A DNA stretch of 64,000 nt from Streptomyces sp. HUAS ZL42 (GTDB taxonomy: Bacteria > Actinomycetota > Actinomycetes > Streptomycetales > Streptomycetaceae), in the NCBI RefSeq assembly GCF_040782645.1, contig NZ_CP160403.1, positions 868,001-932,000 on the forward strand, given 5' to 3'. The translations under genes were made by a program, and so were the position numbers. Below, in pieces: positions 1 to 7,541 of this stretch. The notes below the pieces were generated by a model, which did no database searches, was not told the origin of the DNA, and saw only the letters and a list, made by a program, of their open reading frames with translations. Within the stretch, counting starts at the first letter, position 1. Every line of letters begins with the position of its first letter.

Positions 1-2
1 CG

Positions 3-329
3 ATGCACCACGATGGAGTGCAGGCCCTTCTCGACGACCCGGCCACCGCACACAAGCTGCTGTCGAACCCGCACATCGGAGAGATCCCACTGGACCAGGC
101 GGTCGACCGGTTCTACACCACCGATGTCTTCCTGCACACCTGGGACCTGGCACGGGCGACCGGCCAGGACGAACACCTCGATCCCGCCAAATGCGCCCAG
201 TTGCTCGACGGGATGCTGCCGCTCGACGACGTGCTCCGTGCGAGCGGGCAGTACGGCCCGCGGGTCGAGGTGCCGGAGACAGCCGACGTCCAGACTCGCT
301 TGCTCGCCTTCATCGGCCGCAAGCCCTGA
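3..329 (+). CDS. C-terminal part of a TIGR03086/maleylpyruvate-isomerase-like protein (5' end outside window)
   Basis: The reading frame is open from the window edge and encodes 108 visible residues, so the N-terminus is missing. The stretch FLHTWDLARATGQD, with a following helix and the terminal LLAFIGRKP, is typical of the C-terminal part of TIGR03086-type members of the DinB/mycothiol-dependent isomerase superfamily, which are common in streptomycetes and about 190-200 residues long. These proteins usually bind a divalent metal through His residues of a four-helix bundle; most have no known substrate. The His of FLHTWDL is a plausible metal ligand. The true start and upstream partners cannot be seen, and the reaction cannot be inferred from this fragment. 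Confidence 0.7.
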   Translation: MHHDGVQALLDDPATAHKLLSNPHIGEIPLDQAVDRFYTTDVFLHTWDLARATGQDEHLDPAKCAQLLDGMLPLDDVLRASGQYGPRVEVPETADVQTRLLAFIGRKP

Positions 330-425
330 CGAGCCGGAAGGCACCGTCGGCGGGGCCGGCCCCCACAAGGGCACCGACATCCGTCGCTGGGCGAAGAAAC
401 ACAAGGTCAGCGGGATCTGTCTGGG

Positions 426-1058
426 CTACTTGACCAGCCGGAAGGAGGGGTGCCCAACCCAGGCCCGCAGGAACTCCTCCGTTCCCAGCGCCATCCAGTC
501 GTCGTCCGCGATCCCCATAACTCCCGGAAGGCCAGCGACGACCGACGCCTGTCCGTCCAGAAGCTCGGCCTTGGCCACGCCCCCGATGACGTCCATGACA
601 GCGGCGGTCAGCAGGGCCGTGGCCACGTGATCGATCTCGCGATTGCTGCAGGCGCTGACATTGACGGCATGGGTCGGCCTGAAGCCCAGGATGGCCTCCA
701 CCTCGGGTTCGTCCGCGTGCTCAGCCTCGAAAACGCTCTCATCACCGACACCCGGCCCCATCAGGTAGACCAGGAACGGCCGACGCCAGTCCTCGCGCTG
801 AGGATTGAATCCCACCAGGGCCTTGAGCTCCTCGTCCGCGGAGTGGTTGCCGAGCAGTGGAAGCGGGAACGGCTTTCGCCAGTCCTCCGCTCGCCTGTCC
901 TCGACACCCAGTCGCTCTGCTGGCACATTGACGTCGAAGAACCCGGGCCGCTCCTCAGCGAAGTGGGAGGAGAGCCCCACCATCAACGCGCGGAACTCCC
1001 GCAGCGCAGACGCAGAGAGCGGCTCCGCCAACTCGATCACCAACGTCGGACCGGACAT
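426..1058 (-). CDS. Hypothetical protein (DUF6368-like)
   Basis: This 210-residue soluble protein starts MSGPTLVIELAEP and has no signal peptide or membrane segment. It resembles streptomycete proteins annotated as DUF6368, but I recall this only from general sequence character and cannot confirm it. Two similar segments, DWRKPFPLPLLGN (about 60-72) and DWRRPFLVYLMGP (about 90-102), look like an internal repeat. The C-terminal half carries a Cys-Asn-Arg-rich turn and ends GHPSFRLVK. It stands alone on the minus strand, and no operon partner suggests a role. Codon use is typical of the surroundings. Confidence 0.65.
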   Translation of the reverse strand: MSGPTLVIELAEPLSASALREFRALMVGLSSHFAEERPGFFDVNVPAERLGVEDRRAEDWRKPFPLPLLGNHSADEELKALVGFNPQREDWRRPFLVYLMGPGVGDESVFEAEHADEPEVEAILGFRPTHAVNVSACSNREIDHVATALLTAAVMDVIGGVAKAELLDGQASVVAGLPGVMGIADDDWMALGTEEFLRAWVGHPSFRLVK

Positions 1059-1309
1059 GCTGAGAGCCTAGTTTGATCGGCTCCGCGGCCGCTCAAATTG
1101 GTCCCACACCGAGCCCAGCCGATTCGAGCACCGACGCCACCAACCCGGCTGTCTTCCACAGGTGGCAGCGCCGCCACCCGGGAAGCCGACCGCGCGACCG
1201 CTACAGCACTGCATAAGCCGGTGGCGGCCGCCTGCGGCGACTCGCGTGAGATCATCCGTCCATGAGCAGCGACCTGGAAGTAAGTGCTCTGGCGATCAAT
1301 GTCACGATC

Positions 1310-1501
1310 CCGCAGGCGCTCCGCTGGACGGACACTCGACGCGGTGAAGCGTAAGAAGTCCCTCGACTCGACCAGCTTCGTCACCCAGGTGATGGCCCGG
1401 CCCGGTTCCTCATGCGTGATGCCGTGCCTGAGCGCCACGTCCCCGAAGGCCCTCTGGAGATCGTCGAACACGACGCGCAGCCGCGTGTTGAACTCGATAT
1501 C
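1310..1501 (-). pseudogene. Possible decayed gene fragment
   Basis: The minus strand here encodes a protein-like stretch that includes VVFDDLQRAFGDVALRHGI and THEEPGRAITWVTKLVES, with good helix-forming composition, before dissolving into low-complexity Arg/Ser/Ala typical of non-coding GC-rich DNA. No convincing start precedes it. I do not recognise the family. It may be the remains of a small gene or a chance frame. The surrounding 1059-1550 interval otherwise shows nothing recognisable. Confidence 0.25.
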
Positions 1502-1552
1502 AGTGCGGGGGGGTGTCAGTAGTGGTCACAGTCACGCAGAGCGTGCGGCGTG

Positions 1553-2215
1553 TCATGCTCGTGCGTTCCAGACGAGGGGGGCCTTGCGGATCCAGGTGTC
1601 CTTCTCAAGCGTGTCGAGGAGGAAGCGGGCGAGATCGGCGCGGTTGATCCGCTTCCCCGGCTTCTCGGTGCCGGCCTCGGCGGCGCGCAGGGAGCCGCTC
1701 GTGGGCTTGTCGGTGAGGGCGACGGCTCGGGCGAGGGTCCAGTCGACGTCGGAGGTGCGGAGGACCTTGTCGACGCCGTGGTGGTCGTCGTAACCGGCCT
1801 TGATGTTGGAGGCCTTGATCAGGGCCTTGAACACCGCGTTGATTCGGGCCCAGTCGTCTCCGGCGCCCATCGTGGAGGTCACCACGATCCGGTTGATGCC
1901 CTCCTCCTTCATCACGGTGAGGGTGTTACGGGTGGCGTCGGTCATGAACAAGGGCGGGCTGACGGGTTTGGCCCAGGGGTTGTCGGAGGCGCGGGAGTTG
2001 TTGAGCGCGCTGATGACCGCCTGTGTTCCGGTGGCGGCCTTGCGGATGTCGTCGATGCTGGCGGGCGTGCCCTGGATCAGTTCGACGCCGGCCGGGGCCT
2101 GGACGGCGTCGGGGTTGCGTACGAGGGCCCGGACGTGGTGGCCGCGCTCTGCGGCCTGGTTGAGGAGGTGGATGCCGGTGCGGCCGGTGCCGCCGAGGAT
2201 GAGCAGGTGGGACAT
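1553..2215 (-). CDS. NAD(P)-binding NmrA/SDR-like oxidoreductase
   Basis: The 220-residue protein begins MSHLLILGGTGRTGIHLLNQ, an atypical short-chain dehydrogenase Rossmann motif (GGTGxTG) binding NAD(P)H. Later features typical of the NAD(P)H-binding/NmrA-like group are ALVRNPDA after strand 2, INRIVVTSTMGAGDD around the usual active-site region, and a C-terminal INRADLARFLLDTLE segment. Such enzymes act as quinone- or aldehyde-reducing or redox-sensing proteins; the substrate here is unknown. It is the last gene of a minus-strand group with the azoreductase (55 bp upstream) and the FrnE-like gene, divergent from an HxlR regulator, which points to an electrophile or quinone stress response. 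Confidence 0.85.
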   Translation of the reverse strand: MSHLLILGGTGRTGIHLLNQAAERGHHVRALVRNPDAVQAPAGVELIQGTPASIDDIRKAATGTQAVISALNNSRASDNPWAKPVSPPLFMTDATRNTLTVMKEEGINRIVVTSTMGAGDDWARINAVFKALIKASNIKAGYDDHHGVDKVLRTSDVDWTLARAVALTDKPTSGSLRAAEAGTEKPGKRINRADLARFLLDTLEKDTWIRKAPLVWNARA

Positions 2216-2269
2216 GGTGATCGATTGCCTTTCGGGAAGCCGGGCCGGTCGGGAGACGGTCGAAGCCGC

Positions 2270-2914
2270 TCAGGCGGCCTGCCGGCCGCCGATGGTCGTG
2301 GCCAGGCCGCGTGCCTGGGCGTGGGCGTCGGTCAGCGACGCCTCGTGGAGGGGGAGGAGAGGGGCCAGCGCCGGCACGTGCGGAGCCATGGTCAGCTCGG
2401 GCGTGACCGTCGTCACCTCGAGGCCGAGCAGGGTCGGGTCACCCAGGACGGTTTCCAGCGCCGGCACCAGGTGGTCCATGCCGTGCTTGGGGGCGCCGGG
2501 GCCGTAGCCGCCGCCGCGCGCGGAGATCAACACGGCCGGGCGGCCCGCGGTGGGAGGAGGCCCGTCGAAGCTGAGGGTGCGGCCGTTGACCATGATCTGG
2601 TCCAGCCACGCCTTGAACACGGACGGCATCGTGAGGTTGTACATCGGCACGGTGAACAAGTAGGCGTCGGCGCCGAGGAATTCCTCGATCAGCTCGTCCT
2701 GGACCGCCATGGCCTTCGCCTGCTCGGGGGTGCGCTCGGCAGGGTCGGTGGTGCGGGCGGTGATGCCCGCCGCGCCGAGGTGCGGCGCGGGCGAGACGGC
2801 CAGGTCACGGTGGACGACCGCGCCCTTCCACTCGCCACGGAAGGACTGGGCGACCTGACGGGAGACGGAGACCTCGCCGAGCGAGGACGCGTCGATGTGC
2901 AGCAGGTACGACAT
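2270..2914 (-). CDS. azoR: FMN-dependent NADH-azoreductase / quinone reductase
   Basis: The 214-residue flavodoxin-fold protein starts MSYLLHIDASSLGEVSVSR. The SxSR loop that binds the FMN phosphate is visible. TVPMYNLTMPSVFKAWLDQI (about 90-109) contains the azoreductase PMYN signature, and RGGGYGPG is the third flavin-contacting loop. The family reduces quinones two electrons at a time, and azo dyes in vitro, in the cytosol with NADH. Length matches the family (about 200-215). It sits between the NmrA-like and FrnE-like genes in one minus-strand group. In Bacillus, azoreductases are classic targets of HxlR-family quinone sensors, and such a regulator is divergent here. Confidence 0.9.
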   Translation of the reverse strand: MSYLLHIDASSLGEVSVSRQVAQSFRGEWKGAVVHRDLAVSPAPHLGAAGITARTTDPAERTPEQAKAMAVQDELIEEFLGADAYLFTVPMYNLTMPSVFKAWLDQIMVNGRTLSFDGPPPTAGRPAVLISARGGGYGPGAPKHGMDHLVPALETVLGDPTLLGLEVTTVTPELTMAPHVPALAPLLPLHEASLTDAHAQARGLATTIGGRQAA

Positions 2915-2970
2915 GGAGAAGTCAGCCTTTCAAAATGATCAAGGGTGTGTCGGGGAGCGAACGGTGGAGG

Positions 2971-3684
2971 TCAGCTGTGGGCCGGTACAGCGCAGCCGTC
3001 GGGGCCGCAGACCGGAGAGTCGCCGTCGGTGCCCAGGGTGATCGGGTGGGACTCGTCCCAGGCCGTGCGCAGCACGTCGAGAAGGGCATCGCTGTCCTGC
3101 GCTCCGGGAATGCCGTACTTGCCGTCGACGACGATGAAGGGCGCGCCGGTGGCACCAAGGTGCTGGGCGCGGGCGGCGTCGTCGCGGACCTGCCGCTGGT
3201 AGCGGTGCTCGGTGAGCGCCTGGCGGGTCTCCTCCAGGTCCAGAGCGATCTCCTGACCCAGGCCGAGCAGGTCGTCCAGGCTGAAGACCGGACGGGCCTG
3301 ACCGAAGTAGGCACGCAAGATCGCGTCCCAGGCTTCGCGATTCTTGCCCTCGGCGGAGGCGTGGGCGAGGAACTCGTGCGCCAGGTCGGTGTTGCCGACC
3401 AGGTTGTCCAGCACCTTGTAGGGGCTGAGCCCTTCGGCCTCGGCCAGCGCCTCGATCCGGCGGGTGGACACCTGCGCCTGGGAGCCGCCCATGCCGTGCC
3501 GGCGCAGCAGCGCGTCACGGACGCTGAAGGTCTGGTCCACGGGGAACGAGCTGCTCAGCGGGAACGAGTGGTGGATGACCTCCACCTCGTCGCCGTGCTC
3601 GAACCGCTCCACGGCCCGGTCCAGACGGTGGCTGCCCAGTCCGCACCACGGGCAGGTGACCTCGGCCCAGATCTCGATCTTCAT
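2971..3684 (-). CDS. DsbA-family (FrnE-like) thiol oxidoreductase
   Basis: The 237-residue cytosolic thioredoxin-fold protein starts MKIEIWAEVTCPWCGLGSHR. The active-site CPWC is at residues 11-14 directly after strand 1, with no signal peptide. The helical insertion and the cis-Pro loop GATGAPFIVVDGKYGIPGAQ are characteristic of the FrnE/2-hydroxychromene-2-carboxylate isomerase branch of DsbA. An extra Cys pair in the tail (PVCGPDGCAVPAHS) may be an intramolecular redox partner. FrnE proteins handle disulfides during oxidative stress or isomerise polyketides. Context with azoreductase and an HxlR regulator supports thiol/electrophile stress. It is the first gene of its transcription group and faces the regulator. 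Confidence 0.88.
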   Translation of the reverse strand: MKIEIWAEVTCPWCGLGSHRLDRAVERFEHGDEVEVIHHSFPLSSSFPVDQTFSVRDALLRRHGMGGSQAQVSTRRIEALAEAEGLSPYKVLDNLVGNTDLAHEFLAHASAEGKNREAWDAILRAYFGQARPVFSLDDLLGLGQEIALDLEETRQALTEHRYQRQVRDDAARAQHLGATGAPFIVVDGKYGIPGAQDSDALLDVLRTAWDESHPITLGTDGDSPVCGPDGCAVPAHS

Positions 3685-3714
3685 GACGCGCCTCCCATGC
3701 CTGCGCTTTGATTC

Positions 3715-3762
3715 CTACGTTTTGTGCGTAGCGCCATGATGGGTCAGTATGGAAGTCGATAC
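3715..3762. promoter_or_regulatory. Candidate HxlR operator region with two inverted repeats
   Basis: The intergenic space between the divergent FrnE-like gene and the HxlR gene holds two interrupted palindromes. One is CTACG (3715-3719) and CGTAG (3727-3731) with a 7-bp spacer. The other is GTAT (3747-3750) and ATAC (3759-3762) with an 8-bp spacer. HxlR-family dimers bind short palindromes built around GTA/TAC half sites, so either could control both promoters. The regulatory role is inferred from position and symmetry. Confidence 0.5.
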
Positions 3763-3803
3763 AAAAGGCACATCGGTGTGTGTGCCGGAGAGGAATGTGC
3801 GTA

Positions 3804-4202
3804 ATGGAGGTCACGAGCAGTTCGCACGGCGCGGCAGCAGTGGGGCCCTGCGCCGCCATCCCCGCCGAGCACATGGCCTTCATCCGGCAGATCCTCGACC
3901 GCGTCGGCGACAAGTGGAGCCTGCTCGTCATCGCAGTCGTCGAGGCCGGCCCGCTGCGCTACACCGACCTGCAGCGCCAGGTCCCCGGAATCTCCCAGCG
4001 GATGCTCACCCTCACGCTGCGCCAGCTCCAGGAGGACGGTCTGATCACCCGCACCGCGTACGCGGAGGTTCCGCCGCGCGTCGAGTACTCCCTCACCCCG
4101 CTGGGCCGCGGCCTCCACGAGATCGTGAGCTCCCTGATCGGCTGGGCCGCCGACCATCACGACGAGATCCGCGAGCACCGAGCCCGCGCCACTGCACCGT
4201 GA
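3804..4202 (+). CDS. HxlR-family transcriptional regulator with N-terminal cysteine
   Basis: I chose the ATG at 3804 because GGAGAGG lies about 9 bases upstream; the frame also permits an earlier GTG. The 132-residue protein has the HxlR winged-helix signature: RVGDKWSLLVIAVVEAGPLR, then QVPGISQRMLTLTLRQLQED and the wing segment VPPRVEYSLTPLGRGL. A single Cys at residue 16 (GPCAAIP) lies before the first helix, where YodB- and HypR-type members keep their redox-sensing Cys. The gene is divergent from the FrnE/azoreductase/NmrA group. I infer a sensor of quinones or other electrophiles that represses that group and itself. Confidence 0.88.
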   Translation: MEVTSSSHGAAAVGPCAAIPAEHMAFIRQILDRVGDKWSLLVIAVVEAGPLRYTDLQRQVPGISQRMLTLTLRQLQEDGLITRTAYAEVPPRVEYSLTPLGRGLHEIVSSLIGWAADHHDEIREHRARATAP

Positions 4203-4357
4203 AGACCGCACCGGGCGATGGAAGGCAGACGTGCAGCCGGCCCACCGGCTTGCTCACCCGGGCCGTGCCCGCGCCTTGGCGGCCCTGGGCATCGTCGTAC
4301 ACGTGTCGCTTGCCCGTGCCGGATGGCGCGGGCAAGCGAGGTGTGCGGGTGCGGGTA

Positions 4358-4855
4358 TCAGTCCCGGCTTCCGCCGATGCCGCCTTCGGGGGCGATCTCG
4401 GCGATGCGGGCGAGGCCCTCGGCGGTCAGCGTGAGGTCGGCCGCGGCGACGTTCTCGGCGACGCGGTCGAGGTTGCGCGAGCCGGGGATGGGGAGGATGT
4501 AGTCCCGCGAGCAGCCACGCCAGGGCCAGCTGTGACAGCGTGGCACCCTTGCTCTCGGCGAACTTGGTCAGCTCGGCGAGGATGGCGACGTTGGCGTCGA
4601 AGTTCTCCGGCTTCCACCAGGCCGGCTGTCGGCGGAAGTCGCCGGCGTCATAGTGGTCGATGGACTTGACGCCGCCGCTGAGGAAGCCGCGTGCGATCGG
4701 CGCGTAGGCGACGAACCCGATGCCGAGTTGCTCCAGCACCGGGAACAGCGGCTCGGGGTCGAGGGCGAAGATCGAGTACTGGTTCTGCAGCGCCGAGATC
4801 GGGTGCACCGCGTGGGCCCTGCGGACGGTGTCCTCGTCGGCTGGCTGCCGTTCGC
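4358..4855 (-). pseudogene. Aldo/keto reductase pseudogene (5' deletion plus frameshift)
   Basis: The minus strand encodes the second half of an NADP-dependent aldo/keto reductase: TVRRAHAVHPISALQNQYSI, LGIGFVAYAPIARGFLSGG and ATLSQLALAWLLA in one frame, then RDYILPIPGSRNLDRVAENV and the normal C-terminus in another. The frame changes near 4505-4510 and fits loss of one base. The N-terminal half, with the catalytic Asp-Tyr-Lys-His residues, is absent; homology fades at about 4855, just before the response-regulator gene on the other strand. With the active site missing and the frame broken, it should be inactive. Confidence 0.85.
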
Positions 4856-4958
4856 GTCGACGGGGGACGGTTGGCCCCTACCGTCAGCACGGGGCGCCGA
4901 CGCAGTCTGGGGGAAGTCAGCGCAGTAGGTCCCTTCACCCGGGAGGCGGGCGGCCCGT

Positions 4959-5666
4959 ATGAACGCCCAGACCAGGGGCGATGCTGAGGAGACGACGCGG
5001 GTGCTGGTCGTGGAGGACGACCGCGGCATCGCGGAGTCCTTGGTGCGTGGCCTTCGGCAGGCCGGATACGGAGTCGAAGGTGTCCGGACCGGGCGGGCGG
5101 CCCTGTCGGCGCCCACACCCGACGTCGTCCTGCTGGATCTGGGGCTGCCGGACATCGACGGCGTCGAGGTGTGCCGGCGGCTGCGTGCCCGGACGGACGC
5201 CGCGATCATCGCGGTGACCGCTCGGGGTGAGGAGGCGGACCGGGTGGTGGCCCTGGACGAGGGCGCCGACGACTACCTGGTCAAGCCTTTCGGGCTGGCC
5301 GAGTTGCTGGCGCGGATCCGGGCCGTGCTGCGGCGCAGGCGTCCGACGGAGCCGGAGATCCTGCGACACGGGCCACTGACGCTCGACCTGCGCACCCGCC
5401 AGGTCTCGGTCGACGGACGCGCGGTGGCGCTGACGCCCAAGGAATTCGGAATCCTGGAGTGCCTGGCCGCGGACCCGGGTCGGGTGGTGACCCGGCAGCA
5501 GATCCTGGAACGGGCGTGGGACGCCCACTGGTACGGGCCGACGAAGGTGCTGGATGTGCATGTGGCGGCGCTGCGCCGCAAGCTCGGCGTACCGGGGCTG
5601 ATCGAGACGGTCTACGGGCAGGGCTTCCGGCTCGGGGCGGTCGCGGAGTCCTGGGAGCGCTCGTGA
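4959..5666 (+). CDS. OmpR/PhoB-family response regulator
   Basis: The 235-residue protein has an N-terminal receiver domain (about 13-125) with the acidic pair at D20/D21, phospho-acceptor D60 in DVVLLDLGLPDIDG, the Thr switch (AVTAR) and Lys in YLVKPFG. It also has a C-terminal winged-helix DNA-binding domain (about 140-230; LTPKEFGILECLAADPGRVV, then VLDVHVAALRRKLG). The stop overlaps the kinase GTG by four bases, so the two are co-translated. As first gene of a seven-gene redox operon it probably controls that operon in response to the kinase signal. A GGGAGG lies upstream of the chosen ATG. Confidence 0.93.
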   Translation: MNAQTRGDAEETTRVLVVEDDRGIAESLVRGLRQAGYGVEGVRTGRAALSAPTPDVVLLDLGLPDIDGVEVCRRLRARTDAAIIAVTARGEEADRVVALDEGADDYLVKPFGLAELLARIRAVLRRRRPTEPEILRHGPLTLDLRTRQVSVDGRAVALTPKEFGILECLAADPGRVVTRQQILERAWDAHWYGPTKVLDVHVAALRRKLGVPGLIETVYGQGFRLGAVAESWERS

Positions 5667-7063
5667 CGCGTCGGATCACCTGGACGCTGCTGGTCCTGAC
5701 GTCCGTGCTGCTGGTGCTGGCGGTCGTACCGCTGGCGGTGTCGCTGACGGCGCGTGAGCGGGTTGCCTACCGCGACAGCCAGCGGGCGGCCACACGTGTC
5801 ATCGCCGCTGCGGCCGAGGAACACCTCTCCGACAACAAGCCGCCGACCGTCATGCGCCAGGAGCTGGACAGCGCGGCGCGGGCGGGGGACTGCGCCGCGG
5901 TGTATGACACCTCCGGACGCGTGGTGGCCAGTACGCCGTGTACGGCGGCCCAGGGTGAAGAGGCGGAGGAACTGGTGAAGGACGTGCTGGACGGGGACGA
6001 GCCGGAGCCACCGGAGGACGAGGGACGGCTGTTGGCCGCGGAACCGGCCGGTGAGGTGCGCCGGCCCGCCGGAGCCGTCGTCCTGGCCCGCTCCGCCGGC
6101 CCGTTGGACGCCCGTATCGCGGCCATCTGGGGCTGGTCCGCCGCGATCGGCGCTGCGGGGCTGGCCGCGTCCGCGCTGCTGTCCGTGCGCCTGGCCCGCT
6201 GGGTCAGCCTTCCGTTGTCGACGTTGGACGCCAGCGCCCGGCGACTGGGTGAGGGTGTCCTCGACGAGCGGGCCGACGTCGGGGCCGGTCCGCCGGAGAT
6301 GCGCCGGCTGGCCGCCACCTTCAACACCATGGCGGCCCGCACGGAGGCCCTGGTGCACGGCCACCGGGCGGTGATCGCGGATGTGTCCCATCAGCTGCGC
6401 ACCCCGCTGACGGCGCTGCGGCTGCGGCTCGACGTCCTGGCCGCCGGTGCCGAGGGTGACACCGCCGCGGAACTGGGCGCCGCACAGGAGGAGATCGCAC
6501 GGTTGTCCCGGTTGGTCGACGGGCTGCTGGCGGTCGCGCGTGCCGAGCAGACGACACCGCGTCCGACCGCAGTGCGGGTCGACGAGGTGGTGGCCGAGCG
6601 GGTGGCCGCCTGGTCGCCCGTCGCCGAGGAACGCGACGTCCGGCTGACAGCCGTGTCCGAGGAGCCGGGACCGACCGTCGCGCTGGGCGCGGGTCACCTG
6701 GAGCAGATCCTCGACAACCTGATCGCCAACGCCGTGGACGCCGTGCCCACCGGCGGGAGCGTGACGCTCGACCACCGTGCGGCGGGCGGCTCGGTCCGAG
6801 TATGCGTGCGGGACGACGGACCCGGGATGACGGGCGAGGCGAAGGCGGTCGCCTTCCGCCGGTTCGGTAACCCCCAGGCCCGGGGCGCGGGCCTGGGGCT
6901 GGCCATCGTGCACCGGCTGGTCACCGTCAACGGCGGTACGGCACGGCTGGAGGACACGCCCGGTGGCGGGCTGACCGTCGTACTGGATCTGCCCCTGTGG
7001 CGGGAGGGTGGGCACGAGCGGGGCGGGGCGTCGAGATCTTTACCGGTTCTGAAGGAGACGTGA
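5663..7063 (+). CDS. Membrane sensor histidine kinase
   Basis: I take the GTG at 5663, which overlaps the response-regulator stop (GTGA); the frame is open further upstream but only within the regulator. The 466-residue protein has TM1 at about 7-29, an extracytoplasmic domain of about 125 residues, TM2 at about 155-175, a HAMP linker, a dimerisation/phosphoacceptor helix with H243 in DVSHQLRTPLT, and an ATPase domain with the N box (LDNLIANAVDAV), the G1 box (DDGPGMTG) and the G2 box (GAGLGLAI). The sensor domain has Cys at about 76 and 93 and an acidic stretch EPEPPEDEG, which could respond to redox or metal; that is inference. Confidence 0.92.
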   Translation: MTRRITWTLLVLTSVLLVLAVVPLAVSLTARERVAYRDSQRAATRVIAAAAEEHLSDNKPPTVMRQELDSAARAGDCAAVYDTSGRVVASTPCTAAQGEEAEELVKDVLDGDEPEPPEDEGRLLAAEPAGEVRRPAGAVVLARSAGPLDARIAAIWGWSAAIGAAGLAASALLSVRLARWVSLPLSTLDASARRLGEGVLDERADVGAGPPEMRRLAATFNTMAARTEALVHGHRAVIADVSHQLRTPLTALRLRLDVLAAGAEGDTAAELGAAQEEIARLSRLVDGLLAVARAEQTTPRPTAVRVDEVVAERVAAWSPVAEERDVRLTAVSEEPGPTVALGAGHLEQILDNLIANAVDAVPTGGSVTLDHRAAGGSVRVCVRDDGPGMTGEAKAVAFRRFGNPQARGAGLGLAIVHRLVTVNGGTARLEDTPGGGLTVVLDLPLWREGGHERGGASRSLPVLKET

Positions 7064-7142
7064 GCGAGTTCCTGGGTGCCCTGAGTACAGCCTGGATGTG
7101 TTCGCAGCCGATCCGGGCCGCCCATACTCCAGGAGCGCTGCC

Positions 7143-7541
7143 ATGGCCCCTTCGCCCGACGACTTCCCGCCGACACCCGCCCCCGGGTTTTCCTCGCACG
7201 CACGCGACCGCGGTCTGCGCCGCAGCCGCCGCACCACGCTGTGGATCGCGGTCACGGCCGCGGCCGGCGCGGCGGCTCTGGGCGGCGTCTACACGCATCT
7301 GCTGCCGGGCGGTTCGGCCGCCCCCGCGCCGGCGAACGCGCCGGTCCATAAGCCCGCGGCGTCGACTGCCGCCAACGTGGGGAAGGACGACGAGGGGCGC
7401 GAGGAGCCGAACGGTCACGAGGACGACGAGGATGACGACGAGGAGGGCGCGGCTCCCGTGACGCAACCGGCTCCGCAGCCCCCGGCCCAGCCCCCCGCCG
7501 CGACCCAGCAGCAGCCGCAGACCACGACGGGGGCGTCATGA
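7143..7541 (+). CDS. Small membrane-anchored protein ending in an ApbE-type flavinylation motif (TTTGAS)
   Basis: The ATG at 7143 follows AGGAGCGCTGCC; an upstream in-frame start exists at 7098 but has no good ribosome site. The 132-residue product has an Arg-rich cytosolic N-terminus, one membrane helix (about 31-53, LWIAVTAAAGAAALGGVYTH) and an extracytoplasmic tail. That tail holds an acidic block (EDDEDDDEE), a Pro/Gln linker, and the last six residues TTTGAS directly before the stop. ApbE enzymes attach FMN to Ser/Thr in sequences of the form [S/T]GA[S/T], and apbE starts inside this gene's stop codon (ATGA). No FMN_bind domain is present. I infer a minimal FMN-carrying electron shuttle; the alternative is a structural or sensory partner with a chance motif. 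Confidence 0.8.
   Translation: MAPSPDDFPPTPAPGFSSHARDRGLRRSRRTTLWIAVTAAAGAAALGGVYTHLLPGGSAAPAPANAPVHKPAASTAANVGKDDEGREEPNGHEDDEDDDEEGAAPVTQPAPQPPAQPPAATQQQPQTTTGAS

Noticed and set aside
1550..2938. 462-residue plus-strand frame opposite the NmrA-like and azoreductase genes
   Set aside because: Gly/Val/Asp-rich shadow; spans two real genes on the other strand.
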